A DNA stretch of 64,000 bases from assembly GCF_014646155.1 (NCBI RefSeq), contig NZ_BMMX01000018.1:62001-126000 (forward strand), written 5' to 3'. Positions 33,198 through 41,697 of the stretch are shown one piece after another (the stretch's first letter is position 1; every line of letters starts with the position of its first letter). This DNA is from Mangrovihabitans endophyticus. Its GTDB lineage: Bacteria; Actinomycetota; Actinomycetes; Mycobacteriales; Micromonosporaceae. Position numbers and translations under genes: made by a program. The notes beneath the pieces were generated by a model. It saw nothing but the letters and a program-made list of their open reading frames with translations. It was not told the origin of the DNA and searched no databases.

Positions 33198-34409
33198 ATG
33201 TCGGATCCCATGGAAGCTGTCCGGCGTCTGCTGGACCTGCGGCATCGCGGCCGCGTTGACGACCTGCCCGCGACCCTGATGGAGGTCGCCCCGCTGCTGG
33301 ACGCGGATCAGGTGGCCGTGCTGCTGGTCGACTACGAGCAGGTGCGGCTCTGCCCGCTGCACGGCAGCCGGCCCACCGCGCAGGAGCAGCCGATCGAGGG
33401 CACCGTCGCCGGTGACACCTTCTGCAGCGCGCGGATCCTCCCGGAGCCCGAGGAGGACGGCGTACGGATGTGGCTGCCGCTGCTGCACGGCGCGGAACGC
33501 CTCGGGGTGCTGCTGGCCCGGCTCAAGTCGGAACCGGACGACCGGCACCGGCATGACCTGCGCACCATCGCCACCCTGGTGGCGGAGCTGATCGCCAGCA
33601 GGCGGCACTACGGCGACGCGGTGGAACGCACCAAGCGGCGCCTGCCCATGCAACTGGCGGCGGAGATCGTCTGGAACCAGCTACCGCCGCTGACGTTCGC
33701 CGCCGACGAGACAGTGGTCACCGCCGTGCTGGAGCCGGCGTACGACGTGGGCGGTGACGCATTCGACTACGCGGCCAACGGGGACCTGCTGCACGTGGCG
33801 CTGTTCGACACCGTCGGCCACGGCATCCGGGCGAGCGCGCTGACCACGCTGACCTTGAACACGTACCGCAACGCCCGCCGCGCCGGGATGACCTTGACCG
33901 ACACGTACCGCTCGATCGACAAGTGGATCCGCGCCCAGCATCCCGGCTCGTTCGTCACCGCGGTGCTGGCGGAGCTGGACACGACGTCCGGACGATACCG
34001 GCGGATCTGCGCCGGGCACCCGGCCGAGCTGCTGCTGCGCGGCAACACGGCGTTGCCGGTGCCGCCGGCGCCCAGCGCGCTGCCGCTGGGCCTGGGACAC
34101 ATGGTGCAACGCGACCCGGGCGTGACCGAGCAGCAGCTCCAGCCGGGCGACGCGCTGGTGTTCTACACCGACGGGATCACCGAGGCGCGCGACCGCGACG
34201 GCAACCTGTTCGGCCTGGACCAGTTGCGGTCGTTCATGGTGGAGACGGTACGGTCCGGCAGCCCTGCGGCGGAGACGATGCGGCGGCTGATCCACACCAT
34301 CGTCTCGTACGAACGAGGCGAACTACGCGACGACGCGACCGCGGCGATGTTGCAGTGGCGACCCGAGCGGCCCGAACCGCCCAGCGAGAGCGACAGCCCC
34401 GCGCCGTAA
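33198..34409 (+). CDS. GAF-SpoIIE (PP2C-type) protein phosphatase
   Basis: A 403-residue RsbU-like phosphatase. A GAF-like sensor domain (about 20-150; LDADQVAVLLVDYEQVRL) precedes the SpoIIE phosphatase (about 180-390), which has YDVGGDAFDY, FDTVGHGIRAS, FVTAVLAELD, CAGHPAELLLRG, ALVFYTDGITEARD and DDATAAML; all metal-binding Asp and Gly residues are in place. Proteins of this kind dephosphorylate anti-anti-sigma factors in stress or development signalling. No partner STAS or anti-sigma gene is visible. The ATG at 33198 has GGAGGG eight bases ahead. The last 15 residues are Pro/Glu-rich and run into the tandem repeat tract. Confidence 0.92.
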   Translation: MSDPMEAVRRLLDLRHRGRVDDLPATLMEVAPLLDADQVAVLLVDYEQVRLCPLHGSRPTAQEQPIEGTVAGDTFCSARILPEPEEDGVRMWLPLLHGAERLGVLLARLKSEPDDRHRHDLRTIATLVAELIASRRHYGDAVERTKRRLPMQLAAEIVWNQLPPLTFAADETVVTAVLEPAYDVGGDAFDYAANGDLLHVALFDTVGHGIRASALTTLTLNTYRNARRAGMTLTDTYRSIDKWIRAQHPGSFVTAVLAELDTTSGRYRRICAGHPAELLLRGNTALPVPPAPSALPLGLGHMVQRDPGVTEQQLQPGDALVFYTDGITEARDRDGNLFGLDQLRSFMVETVRSGSPAAETMRRLIHTIVSYERGELRDDATAAMLQWRPERPEPPSESDSPAP

Positions 34410-34416
34410 CACCCCC

Positions 34417-34555
34417 AAGCGCCCGACGCCCCAAGCGCCCGACGCCCCAAGCGCCCGACGCCCCAAGCGCCCAACCCCGAGCGCCCGACGCGCCGACGCC
34501 CCGACGCCCCGACGCCCCGACGCCCCGACGCCCCGACGCCCCGACGCCCCGACGC
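34417..34555. repeat. 16-bp and 8-bp tandem repeats after the phosphatase gene
   Basis: AAGCGCCCGACGCCCC (16 bases) is repeated at 34417, 34433, 34449 and 34465, then decays into about eight copies of the 8-bp unit GACGCCCC between 34497 and 34555. The tract ends directly at the inverted-repeat element. Confidence 0.9.
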
Positions 34556-34626
34556 CGATCTTGGACTTTGAGTGCCGGTTTCGCCCCGACAAGGCCGACA
34601 TATCCGACCGGAAACCTCAAGATCGG
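34555..34626. repeat. intergenic inverted-repeat element, copy 1
   Basis: CCGATCTTG (34555-34563) and CAAGATCGG (34618-34626) are perfect arms, with an inner pair GGTTTC/GAAACC (34577-34582, 34611-34616). The inside shares AGTG..CCGGTT and CATATCCGAC with the copy at 50895-50970. Confidence 0.75.
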
Positions 34627-34685
34627 CGCGGCGGGGCGGGCGCGGCGGGCGGGGCGGGGCCGGGCGGGGCGGGGCGGGTGGGTGG

Positions 34686-35276
34686 CTACCGGCGGGAGGC
34701 CTGGTGCGCGGCTGCGTCCACGCGCGCGTGGTAGTCCTTCCACCATGCCTCGTCGCCGGGCGGCAGATTGTCGTTGTCCGCCCGGTATCCGGCCGCGCCG
34801 TCGATCAGCTCCCGCACCATGTCCGCGTGACCCGCGTGCCGGTGCAACTCGGCGATCAGGTGCACCACGACCCGGTGCAGCGTGACCTCGCGCCGCTCCG
34901 GCCGCCACCACGGCACCCGACCGCGCGCTTCCAGGTCCAGCACGTCGAGGGTGGCGTCCGCGTGCGCCCACACGCGGTGGTACAGCCCGAGCACCTGTTC
35001 CCGGGACTCGTCGGCGGTCGCCCACATGTCGGCGTTCGGCTCCGCGTCCACGCCCATCCACGGCAGCGGCTCGGGGAACGGCCGGCCGAAAACCTCACCC
35101 ATGTATGCGGCGGTGACGCCGGCCATGTGCTTGACCAGGCCGAGCAGGTTGGTCGCGGTGGGCACGAGCGGGCGGCGTACGTCGTACTCGCCGAGGCCGT
35201 CCAGTTTCCACACCAGCGTGTCCCGTCCGCTGTGCAGGTAGTGGCGCAAGTCAGCCTTGAGATCGGATTCAGCCAT
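34686..35276 (-). CDS. DinB/DUF664-family protein
   Basis: A 196-residue four-helix-bundle protein. DTLVWKLDGLGEYDVRRPLVPTATNLLGLVKHMAGVTAAY contains the family start in pieces, with His50 (VKHMAG) as first metal ligand. HLIAELHRHAGHADMVRELIDG supplies the other His residues. Actinobacterial members are thiol-dependent (mycothiol/bacillithiol) or metal-binding transferases, so a mycothiol S-transferase role is possible. The ATG at 35276 was chosen over the frame that extends to 35609, whose first 110 residues are Arg/Ser-rich and run through non-coding DNA. Confidence 0.88.
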   Translation of the reverse strand: MAESDLKADLRHYLHSGRDTLVWKLDGLGEYDVRRPLVPTATNLLGLVKHMAGVTAAYMGEVFGRPFPEPLPWMGVDAEPNADMWATADESREQVLGLYHRVWAHADATLDVLDLEARGRVPWWRPERREVTLHRVVVHLIAELHRHAGHADMVRELIDGAAGYRADNDNLPPGDEAWWKDYHARVDAAAHQASRR

Positions 35277-35526
35277 GGGGTGCAGCATGCCACCACCCCG
35301 GCGAAACCGGGCATCGAAAATTCGACACCGAGCCTGGGAATTGCACACAAACAAACAGCTCAGCGCCGCGAGACGGACACAAATAATCGAACATTGACGT
35401 GATCGACCAGCGGGCGTAACTTCCGTAACAAGAGAGTCGACCCTCTCGATGTCTGCCGAGCGGCCGTGAGCGCAGACCCCCACCCCCACGCTCCATCCCC
35501 ATCGCCCCTGAGGAGCACAGTTCCCC
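35277..35526. other. intergenic region with partial repeat element
   Basis: No gene is visible in these 250 bases. CGAAACCGGGCATCGAAAATTC (in parts, 35302-35323) matches the right half of the repeat copy at 37420-37496 (CGAAAATGGGCATCGAAAGTTC, in parts). A lower-GC stretch around 35330-35420 probably contains the promoter of the GH54 gene. Confidence 0.4.
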
Positions 35527-37362
35527 ATGCGCAGACATCGCTCCACCCTGCTCGCGCTCGGCGCGGCCTTAGCCCTGGTCATGGGCCTGTTGTTCGGCGC
35601 GCCCGGCACCGCCAGCGCAGCCGGTTCGCTGCCCTGCGACGTCTACGGCAGCGCGGGCACGCCGTGCGTCGCCGCGCACAGCACCGTGCGCGAGCTGATC
35701 TCCGGCTACAACGGCCCGCTCTACCAACTGACCCGCGCCTCCGACGGTGCCACGCACAACGTCGGGCTGCTGTCCGCGGGCGGGTACGTCAACGCGGGCG
35801 ACCACGACGCCTTCTGCAACGGCACGACCTGCCGCATCACCCGGATCTTCGACCAGACCAGCCGGCACAACGACCTGTCCATCGCCCCGGACGGCGGCGC
35901 CGGCTCCGGGGATCGCGGCGCGGACGCCAGCGAGATCGCGATCACCGCGGGCGGCCACAAGGCGTACGGCGTGTGGGTCTCGCCGGGCGTCGGCTACCGC
36001 TACACCGGGGTGGCCTCCGGGGTGGCCGTCAACGGACAGCCCGAGGGCGTCTACATGGTGGCCAGCGGCACCCACGTCGGGTCCGACTGCTGCTTCGACT
36101 ACGGCAACGCCGAGTCCACCCCGTACGACACCGGCAACGGCCACATGGACGCGGTGAGCATCGCGACCACCTGCTTCTTCCCGCCGTGCAACGGCTCCGG
36201 CCCGTGGATCGAGGCCGACATGGAGAACGGCATGTTCCAGGGCGGCAACGGATCGAACACCGCCAACGCCGGGAACAAGTCCGCCTTCGTCACCGCGGTG
36301 CTGAAGAACAACGGCCAGACGACGTACGCGCTCAAGGGCGGCAATTCCCAGTCCGGCGGCCTGACTACGTGGTGGAACGGGTCCCTGCCGACGGACAAGC
36401 CCGGTTACCGGCCGATGCACCAGGAAGGCGGCATCATCCTCGGCATCGGCGGGGACAACAGCAACCGGAACAGGGGAACGTGGTTCGAGGGCGCGATGGT
36501 GTCCGGCTATCCGAGCGACGCCGCGGAGAACGCCGTACAGGCGAATGTGGTGTCGGTGGGTTACGGCGGGCAGACGAATGTGCCCAACGGCCCGCAGGGC
36601 ACCATCGCCGGTCCCGGCGGAAAATGCGTCGACGTGGCGGCCGACGACACCGGCCGCAACGGCACCGGCGTGCAATTGTGGGATTGTCAGTCGTACGCCG
36701 AGGATCAGCACTGGGAGCATTTCGCCGACAACAGTCTGCGGACGCTCGGGCGCTGCCTGGACATCGACGGCAACGGCACCGCGGCGGGCACCCAGGTGGA
36801 ACTGTGGGACTGCAACGGCGTGGGCGGCCAGCAGTGGATCCAACAGGCCGACGGCTCCCTGCGCAACCCGCAGTCCGGCCGCTGCCTGGACTCGCCCAAC
36901 GGCAACACCGGCAACGGCACCCGGCTGCAGATCTGGGACTGCAACGGCGCGGCGGCGCAGAAGTTCGCGGTCAACGGCGGCGGCACCACGCTCGGGCCGG
37001 GCGGAAAATGCGTGGACGTGGCGGCCGACGACAGCGGAGGCAACGGCAGCGCGGTGCAATTGTGGGACTGTCAGTCGTACGCGGTGGACCAGCACTGGTT
37101 CCACCAGTCGAACGGCGCGCTGCGGACGCTCGGGCGCTGCCTGGACATCGACGGCAACGGCACCGCGGCGGGCACCCAGGTGGAACTGTGGGACTGCAAC
37201 GGCGTGGGCGGCCAGCAGTGGATCCAACAGGCCGACGGTTCCCTGCGCAACCCGCAGTCCGGCCGCTGCCTGGACTCGCCCAACGGCAACACCGGCAACG
37301 GCACCCGGCTGCAGATCTGGGACTGCAACGGCGCGGCGGCGCAGAAGTTCGCCCTGAGCTGA
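35527..37362 (+). CDS. secreted GH54 arabinofuranosidase with two CBM13
   Basis: A 611-residue secreted glycosidase. After the signal peptide (1-32) comes a GH54 catalytic domain (about 34-350): LPCDVYGSAGTPCVAAHSTV then NGPLYQLTRASDG, as in fungal AbfB. Nucleophile Glu233 is in DMENGMF, acid/base Asp310 in IGGDNSN, and vicinal Cys pairs are kept. The AbfB arabinose-binding module CBM42 is absent; instead two CBM13 trefoils follow (about 358-484 and 486-611), whose DNA is almost identical (period 384 bp). The enzyme should release alpha-L-arabinofuranose from arabinoxylan or pectin outside the cell. RBS GAGGAG is 11 bases upstream. Confidence 0.9.
   Translation: MRRHRSTLLALGAALALVMGLLFGAPGTASAAGSLPCDVYGSAGTPCVAAHSTVRELISGYNGPLYQLTRASDGATHNVGLLSAGGYVNAGDHDAFCNGTTCRITRIFDQTSRHNDLSIAPDGGAGSGDRGADASEIAITAGGHKAYGVWVSPGVGYRYTGVASGVAVNGQPEGVYMVASGTHVGSDCCFDYGNAESTPYDTGNGHMDAVSIATTCFFPPCNGSGPWIEADMENGMFQGGNGSNTANAGNKSAFVTAVLKNNGQTTYALKGGNSQSGGLTTWWNGSLPTDKPGYRPMHQEGGIILGIGGDNSNRNRGTWFEGAMVSGYPSDAAENAVQANVVSVGYGGQTNVPNGPQGTIAGPGGKCVDVAADDTGRNGTGVQLWDCQSYAEDQHWEHFADNSLRTLGRCLDIDGNGTAAGTQVELWDCNGVGGQQWIQQADGSLRNPQSGRCLDSPNGNTGNGTRLQIWDCNGAAAQKFAVNGGGTTLGPGGKCVDVAADDSGGNGSAVQLWDCQSYAVDQHWFHQSNGALRTLGRCLDIDGNGTAAGTQVELWDCNGVGGQQWIQQADGSLRNPQSGRCLDSPNGNTGNGTRLQIWDCNGAAAQKFALS
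36736..37350. repeat. 384-bp direct duplication of the CBM13 coding unit
   Basis: The segment from 36736 to 36966 reappears at 37120-37350 with very few differences (for example one C/T change in the Ser codon of DGSL). The preceding part of each unit (36612-36735 and 36996-37119) is more diverged. The period of 384 bases is 128 codons, one trefoil. Confidence 0.85.
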
Positions 37363-37419
37363 CCGACCCCACCCCACCCCCGTCCCCCGTCCCGCCCCGC
37401 CTGTCCCGCCCGCCCCGCC

Positions 37420-37496
37420 CGTCGATCTTGAACTTTGTGGCCTCACATAACACCACGATCCCCTCGAAAATGGGCATCGAAAGTTCTTGATCGACG
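37420..37496. repeat. intergenic inverted-repeat element, copy 2
   Basis: CGTCGATCTTGAACTTT (37420-37436) is opposed by AAAGTTCTTGATCGACG (37480-37496), 15 of 17 pairs. The arms match those of the copies at 34555 and 50895; the interior is different (CCTCACATAACACCACG) but shares GGGCATCGAAA with the half copy at 35302. Confidence 0.75.
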
Positions 37497-37742
37497 CGCC
37501 AGGACGTGAGGTGGGTGCGGCGGGGGCTGCGGGGGTGGGGGCTGGGTGGGGTGGGGGCGGCACGCACGGCGGGCGCGGGACACGGCGGGCGCGGGACACA
37601 CGGCGGGCGCGGGGTGGGGCGGGGCGGGGGTGCCGACGGCCGTACAGCCGTACTTCACGGCCGTCTCCCCGCCCTCAGCCGTAGCACGGGGACGTCACAC
37701 GTCTCCGGTGACAGCCGCTGGCTACGGCCAAGCAACCCCTGG

Positions 37743-37850
37743 CAGCCACACGCTACGGCCAGGCAACCCCGCACCAGCCACACGCTACGGCCAGGCAACC
37801 CCGCACCAGCCACACGCTACGGCCAGGCAACCCCGCACCAGCCACACGCG
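37743..37850. repeat. 32-bp tandem repeat
   Basis: CAGCCACACGCTACGGCCAG followed by GCAACCCCGCAC is repeated head to tail at 37743, 37775 and 37807, with a partial copy from 37839 and a diverged one near 37720. There are no spacers, so it is not a CRISPR array; the period is not a codon multiple. Confidence 0.9.
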
Positions 37851-38454
37851 ACACGGGGCGGGCGGCGCCCGCCACAACCGGCGACCAGCACACGCCACAC
37901 CCGGCAACTGGTCCACGCCACACCCGGGCGGCCCACGCGCCACGACCTGGCGACCCGTGGTGTACGGCATGGAGAGCCGGACGCCCCGTGACGGCCAGCC
38001 GACACGGCCCGACGCGCCGCCGAGCACGCCCCGACGCGCCGCCGAGCACGCCCCGACGCGCCGCCGAGCACGGCCCGACGCGGCAACAACCACGGCCCAA
38101 CGCCGCAACGACCACGGCGTTCCCGCCTGAAGGTATAAATCACGCAATGTAGGCACAACGAGCAAAGCACACAAGAGCCCCGGCCCGTCGGGGGCCGGAC
38201 GCCCACCGAACCTGGCGAACTGTGCACCATTGCGGAAAGGGACGCCGTGCCCCTTGTCCGGCACGGATTCCGTGTAATGATGTCTTTCGATCGCAGGATT
38301 CCGCCAGGTCCGCCCGCCCTGTCCGCCCTCCGGGCGCACCGGAGACACCCGGGAACACCAGGAGACCCGGGAACACCGGAGCACCCGGAGACATCTGCCG
38401 AGCGAACGGTCCCGCCCGGCGACGGACAGCGGCTCGCGAGGAAGGTGCGGCTGC

Positions 38455-39891
38455 ATGTCCGCCAAACAAGTGTTCACCAACTTCATCGGCGGAGCCGCCG
38501 CCGAGCCTGTCGACGGCCGGTACGCCGATCTCGTCGACCCGTCCACCGGTGAGGTGTTCGCCGCCGCCCCGGTGTCCGGTCCCGCCGACGTGGACGTGGC
38601 CATGGGCGCCGCGGTGCGGGCGTTCGAGAGGTGGCGGGACACCACGCCGGGCGAGCGGCAACGTCTGTTGCTGCGGTTCGCCGACGCCGTCGAGGCGCGC
38701 TCGGCCGAGCTCGTCGCCGCCGAGTCCCGCAACACCGGCAAGCCTCTCGCGCTGACGGCCACCGAGGAACTGCCGCCCTCGGTGGATCAAATCAGGTTCT
38801 TCGCCGGCGCCGCGCGGCTGCTGGAGGGCCGTTCCGCGGGCGAGTACCTGACCGGCTTCGAAAGCTACGTGCGGCGCGAGCCGGTCGGGGTGTGCGCGCA
38901 GGTCACCCCGTGGAACTACCCGCTGATGATGGCGGTGTGGAAGGTGGTGCCGGCCATCGCGGCGGGCAACACGGTGGTGCTCAAACCCTCCGACACCACG
39001 CCGGTGACCTCGCTGATGCTGGCCGAGATCGCCGCGGAGTTCCTGCCGCCGGGCGTGTTCAACGTGCTCACCGGCGACCGGGACACCGGACGCGCGCTGG
39101 TGTCGCATCAGGTCCCGCGGATGGTGTCCATCACCGGCTCGGTGCGCGCCGGCCGGGAAGTTGCCACCGCGGCCGGCGGCGACCTCAAGCGCACCCATCT
39201 GGAACTGGGCGGCAAGGCGCCGGTGGTGGTCTTCGACGACGCCGATGTGGCCGCCGCCGCGGCGGCGATCGCCGAGGCCGGCTACTTCAACGCCGGCCAG
39301 GACTGCACGGCGGCCACCCGGGTGCTGGCCGCGCCGGGGGTCTATCCGGAGTTCGTCGCCGCCCTGACCGAGCAGGCCCGGCAGACCCGCACCGGCGCGC
39401 CGGGCGACGACGAGGCGCTGTACGGGCCGCTGAACAACGCGCGGCAACTGGACCGGGTGAACGGCTTCGTGACCCGGCTGCCCGGTCACGCGCAACTGCA
39501 CACCGGCGGCGCGCGGGTCGGCGACCGCGGCTACTTCTTCTCCCCCACGGTGATCTCCGGTTTGCACCAGGGCGACGAGCTCGTCCAGGACGAGGTGTTC
39601 GGCCCGGTGATCACCGTGCAGCGTTTCGCCGACGAGGACGAGGCGGTGCGCTGGGCCAACGGCGTGGAATACGGCCTGGCCTCCTCGGTGTGGACCGCCG
39701 ATCATGCCCGCGCGATGCGGATGACACGCCGGCTGGACTTCGGCTGCGTGTGGGTGAACTGCCACATCCCGCTGGTCGCCGAGATGCCGCACGGCGGCTT
39801 CAAGAGTTCCGGGCACGGCAAGGACCTGTCGGTGTACGGGCTGGAGGAGTACACCCGGATCAAGCACGTCATGCACAGCCTCGGCGGGTGA
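38455..39891 (+). CDS. gamma-aminobutyraldehyde-type aldehyde dehydrogenase
   Basis: A 478-residue NAD(P)+-dependent aldehyde dehydrogenase close to the aminobutyraldehyde/betaine-aldehyde branch. TPWNYPLMMAVWKVVPAIAAGN and LKPSDTTP are the cofactor region in pieces, ITGSVRAGR the Rossmann turn, Glu250 in LELGGKAP the general base and Cys284 in NAGQDCTAATR the nucleophile. It would oxidise 4-aminobutanal to GABA in putrescine breakdown. The start at 38455 follows GAGGAAGG. It heads an operon with AsnC (4-base gap), class III aminotransferase and FAD oxidase. Confidence 0.9.
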   Translation: MSAKQVFTNFIGGAAAEPVDGRYADLVDPSTGEVFAAAPVSGPADVDVAMGAAVRAFERWRDTTPGERQRLLLRFADAVEARSAELVAAESRNTGKPLALTATEELPPSVDQIRFFAGAARLLEGRSAGEYLTGFESYVRREPVGVCAQVTPWNYPLMMAVWKVVPAIAAGNTVVLKPSDTTPVTSLMLAEIAAEFLPPGVFNVLTGDRDTGRALVSHQVPRMVSITGSVRAGREVATAAGGDLKRTHLELGGKAPVVVFDDADVAAAAAAIAEAGYFNAGQDCTAATRVLAAPGVYPEFVAALTEQARQTRTGAPGDDEALYGPLNNARQLDRVNGFVTRLPGHAQLHTGGARVGDRGYFFSPTVISGLHQGDELVQDEVFGPVITVQRFADEDEAVRWANGVEYGLASSVWTADHARAMRMTRRLDFGCVWVNCHIPLVAEMPHGGFKSSGHGKDLSVYGLEEYTRIKHVMHSLGG

Positions 39892-39895
39892 GGCC

Positions 39896-40351
39896 ATGCC
39901 GGAACCGTCGCTCGACGACACCAGCAAACAGATCATCGAACATCTGCAACGTGACGGCCGGATGTCGTACACGGCGTTGGCCCGCACCATCGGGCTGTCC
40001 GAGGCGGCGGTCCGGCAGCGGGTGCAGCGCCTGCTGGACACCCACCTGATGCAGATCGTCGCGGTCACCGACCCGTTGACGCTGGGGTTCGCGCGGCAGG
40101 CGATGGTGGGCGTCAAGGTGTCCGGCGATCTGCGGCCGGTGGCCGACGCGGTCGCCGCCATCCCCGAGGTCGACTACGTGGTGATCTGCGCCGGCGGATA
40201 CGACCTGCTGGCCGAACTGGTGTGCACCGACGACGAGCACCTGCTGCGCCTGCTCAACGACGCGATCCGGACGATCGACGGCGTGCTGGCCACCGAGACG
40301 TTCATGTATCTCAAGCTCGCGAAGCAGACCTACGCATGGGGGACACCATGA
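39896..40351 (+). CDS. Lrp/AsnC-family regulator
   Basis: A 151-residue feast/famine regulator. The N-terminal helix-turn-helix reads LDDTSKQIIEHLQRDGRMSY in its first part and LARTIGLSEAAVRQRVQRL in its second (residues 5-50). The C-terminal RAM domain (about 70-145) has GVKVSGDLRPVADAVAAIPE and YDLLAELVC. It lies between the aldehyde dehydrogenase and aminotransferase genes and overlaps the latter by ATGA. It probably senses an amino acid or polyamine-derived compound and controls this operon. Confidence 0.93.
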   Translation: MPEPSLDDTSKQIIEHLQRDGRMSYTALARTIGLSEAAVRQRVQRLLDTHLMQIVAVTDPLTLGFARQAMVGVKVSGDLRPVADAVAAIPEVDYVVICAGGYDLLAELVCTDDEHLLRLLNDAIRTIDGVLATETFMYLKLAKQTYAWGTP

Positions 40352-41697
40352 GCGCCGATCCGCTGTGGATGCATTTCACACGGTTGTCCGCGTACGAGGG
40401 ACCGGGGGCCGCCGAGGTGCCGGTGATCGTGCGCGGGGACGGCCCGTACGTCTGGGATCAGCACGGCAAACGCTACCTGGACGGGCTGTCCGGGCTGTTC
40501 GTGGTGCAGGCCGGGCACGGCCGCACCGAACTGGCCGAGGTGGCCGCCAAGCAGGCCGCCGAGCTGGCGTACTTCCCGCTGTGGTCGTACGCGCATCCGG
40601 CGGCGCGCGAGCTGGCGGCGCGGCTGGCCGACCTGGCGCCGGGCGAGGGCAACCGGGTCTTCTTCACCACCGGCGGGTCGGAGGCGGTGGAGAGCGCGTG
40701 GAAGCTGGCGCGGGATTTCTTCCGGCGCACCGGCAAGCCGTTGAAGACCAAGGCGATCACCCGCGCGGTGGCCTATCACGGCACCACCATGGGCGCGTTG
40801 GCGCTGACCGGCGTGCCGGGCATCAAGCAACAGTTCGAGCCGCTGGTGCCGGGCAGCATCCGGGTGCCGAACACGAACTACTACCGCCGGCCGGACGAGT
40901 CGCAGTCAACCGAGCAGTTCGGCCGGTGGGCGGCGGACCGCATCGCCGAGGCCATCGAGTTCGAGGGCCCGGACACCGTGGCGTGCGTGTTCCTGGAGCC
41001 GGTGCAGAACGCGGGCGGATGTTTCCCGCCGCCGCCGGGCTACTTCGAGCGGGTCCGCGAGATCTGTGACGCGTACGACGTGCTGCTGGTCTCCGACGAG
41101 GTGATCTGCGCGTTCGGACGGCTGGGCGACTGGTTCGGCGCCTCCCGCTTCGGCTACCGGCCGGACATCATCACCTGCGCCAAGGGCATCACGTCCGGGT
41201 ACGTTCCGCTGGGCGCGATGATCGCGTCGGCGCGCCTGGTGGAGCCGTTCCGGGAGCCGGGCGCCTCGTTCGCGCACGGCGTCTCGTTCGGCGGACATCC
41301 GGTGGCGTGCGCGGTGGCCCTGGCCAACATGGACCTGTTCGAACGGGAGGATCTCAACGGGCACGTGCGGTCCGCCACCGGCGTGCTCCGGGCGTACCTG
41401 GACCGGCTGCGGGATCTGCCGATCGTGGGTGACGTGCGCGGGGACGGCTTCTTCTTCGGCATCGAACTGGTGAAGGACAAGGCGACCAAGGAGACCTTCG
41501 ACGACGCCGAATCGGACCGGCTGCTGCGCGGCTTCCTGTCGCCGGCGTTGTTCGAGGCCGGACTGTACTGCCGCGCCGACGACCGCGGTGACCCGGTGGT
41601 GCAGCTCGCCCCGCCGCTGATCTGCGACGAGTCGCATTTCGCCGAGATGGAGCAGATCCTGCGGACCGCGCTGACGCAGGCGTGGGCGCGGGTGTGA
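40348..41697 (+). CDS. class III aminotransferase, putrescine/omega-amino acid type
   Basis: A 449-residue PLP enzyme. YLDGLSGLFVVQAGHGR, VFFTTGGSEAVESAWKLARD, YHGTTMGALALTG, FLEPVQNAGG, LLVSDEVICAFGRLG and the Schiff-base Lys279 in TCAKGITSGY are those of putrescine:pyruvate, beta-alanine:pyruvate or taurine-type aminotransferases. In this operon, putrescine to 4-aminobutanal (then to GABA by the preceding dehydrogenase) is the likely reaction. The ATG at 40348 overlaps the AsnC stop. An ATG four codons upstream is possible but unlikely. Confidence 0.9.
   Translation: MSADPLWMHFTRLSAYEGPGAAEVPVIVRGDGPYVWDQHGKRYLDGLSGLFVVQAGHGRTELAEVAAKQAAELAYFPLWSYAHPAARELAARLADLAPGEGNRVFFTTGGSEAVESAWKLARDFFRRTGKPLKTKAITRAVAYHGTTMGALALTGVPGIKQQFEPLVPGSIRVPNTNYYRRPDESQSTEQFGRWAADRIAEAIEFEGPDTVACVFLEPVQNAGGCFPPPPGYFERVREICDAYDVLLVSDEVICAFGRLGDWFGASRFGYRPDIITCAKGITSGYVPLGAMIASARLVEPFREPGASFAHGVSFGGHPVACAVALANMDLFEREDLNGHVRSATGVLRAYLDRLRDLPIVGDVRGDGFFFGIELVKDKATKETFDDAESDRLLRGFLSPALFEAGLYCRADDRGDPVVQLAPPLICDESHFAEMEQILRTALTQAWARV

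Larger units (their letters stand above)
37363..38454. other. 1.1-kb intergenic region with repeats
   Basis: I see no gene in this stretch. From left to right it holds a C-rich run, copy 2 of the inverted-repeat element (37420-37496), a G-rich run (37500-37640), a 32-bp tandem repeat (37743-37850), a 22-bp CGCCGCCGAGCACGCCCCGACG repeat (about 38020-38090), and an AT-richer stretch with TATAAAT at 38134-38140 before the aldehyde dehydrogenase operon. The region from 38250 to 38410 has CCGGAGACACCCGGGAACACC-type near-repeats (in parts). Any open frames here are Pro/Arg/Thr runs. Confidence 0.6.

Noticed and set aside
37743-37850. 32-bp repeats as a CRISPR array
   Set aside because: The units are head to tail with no spacers and no cas gene is near, so this is a simple tandem repeat.
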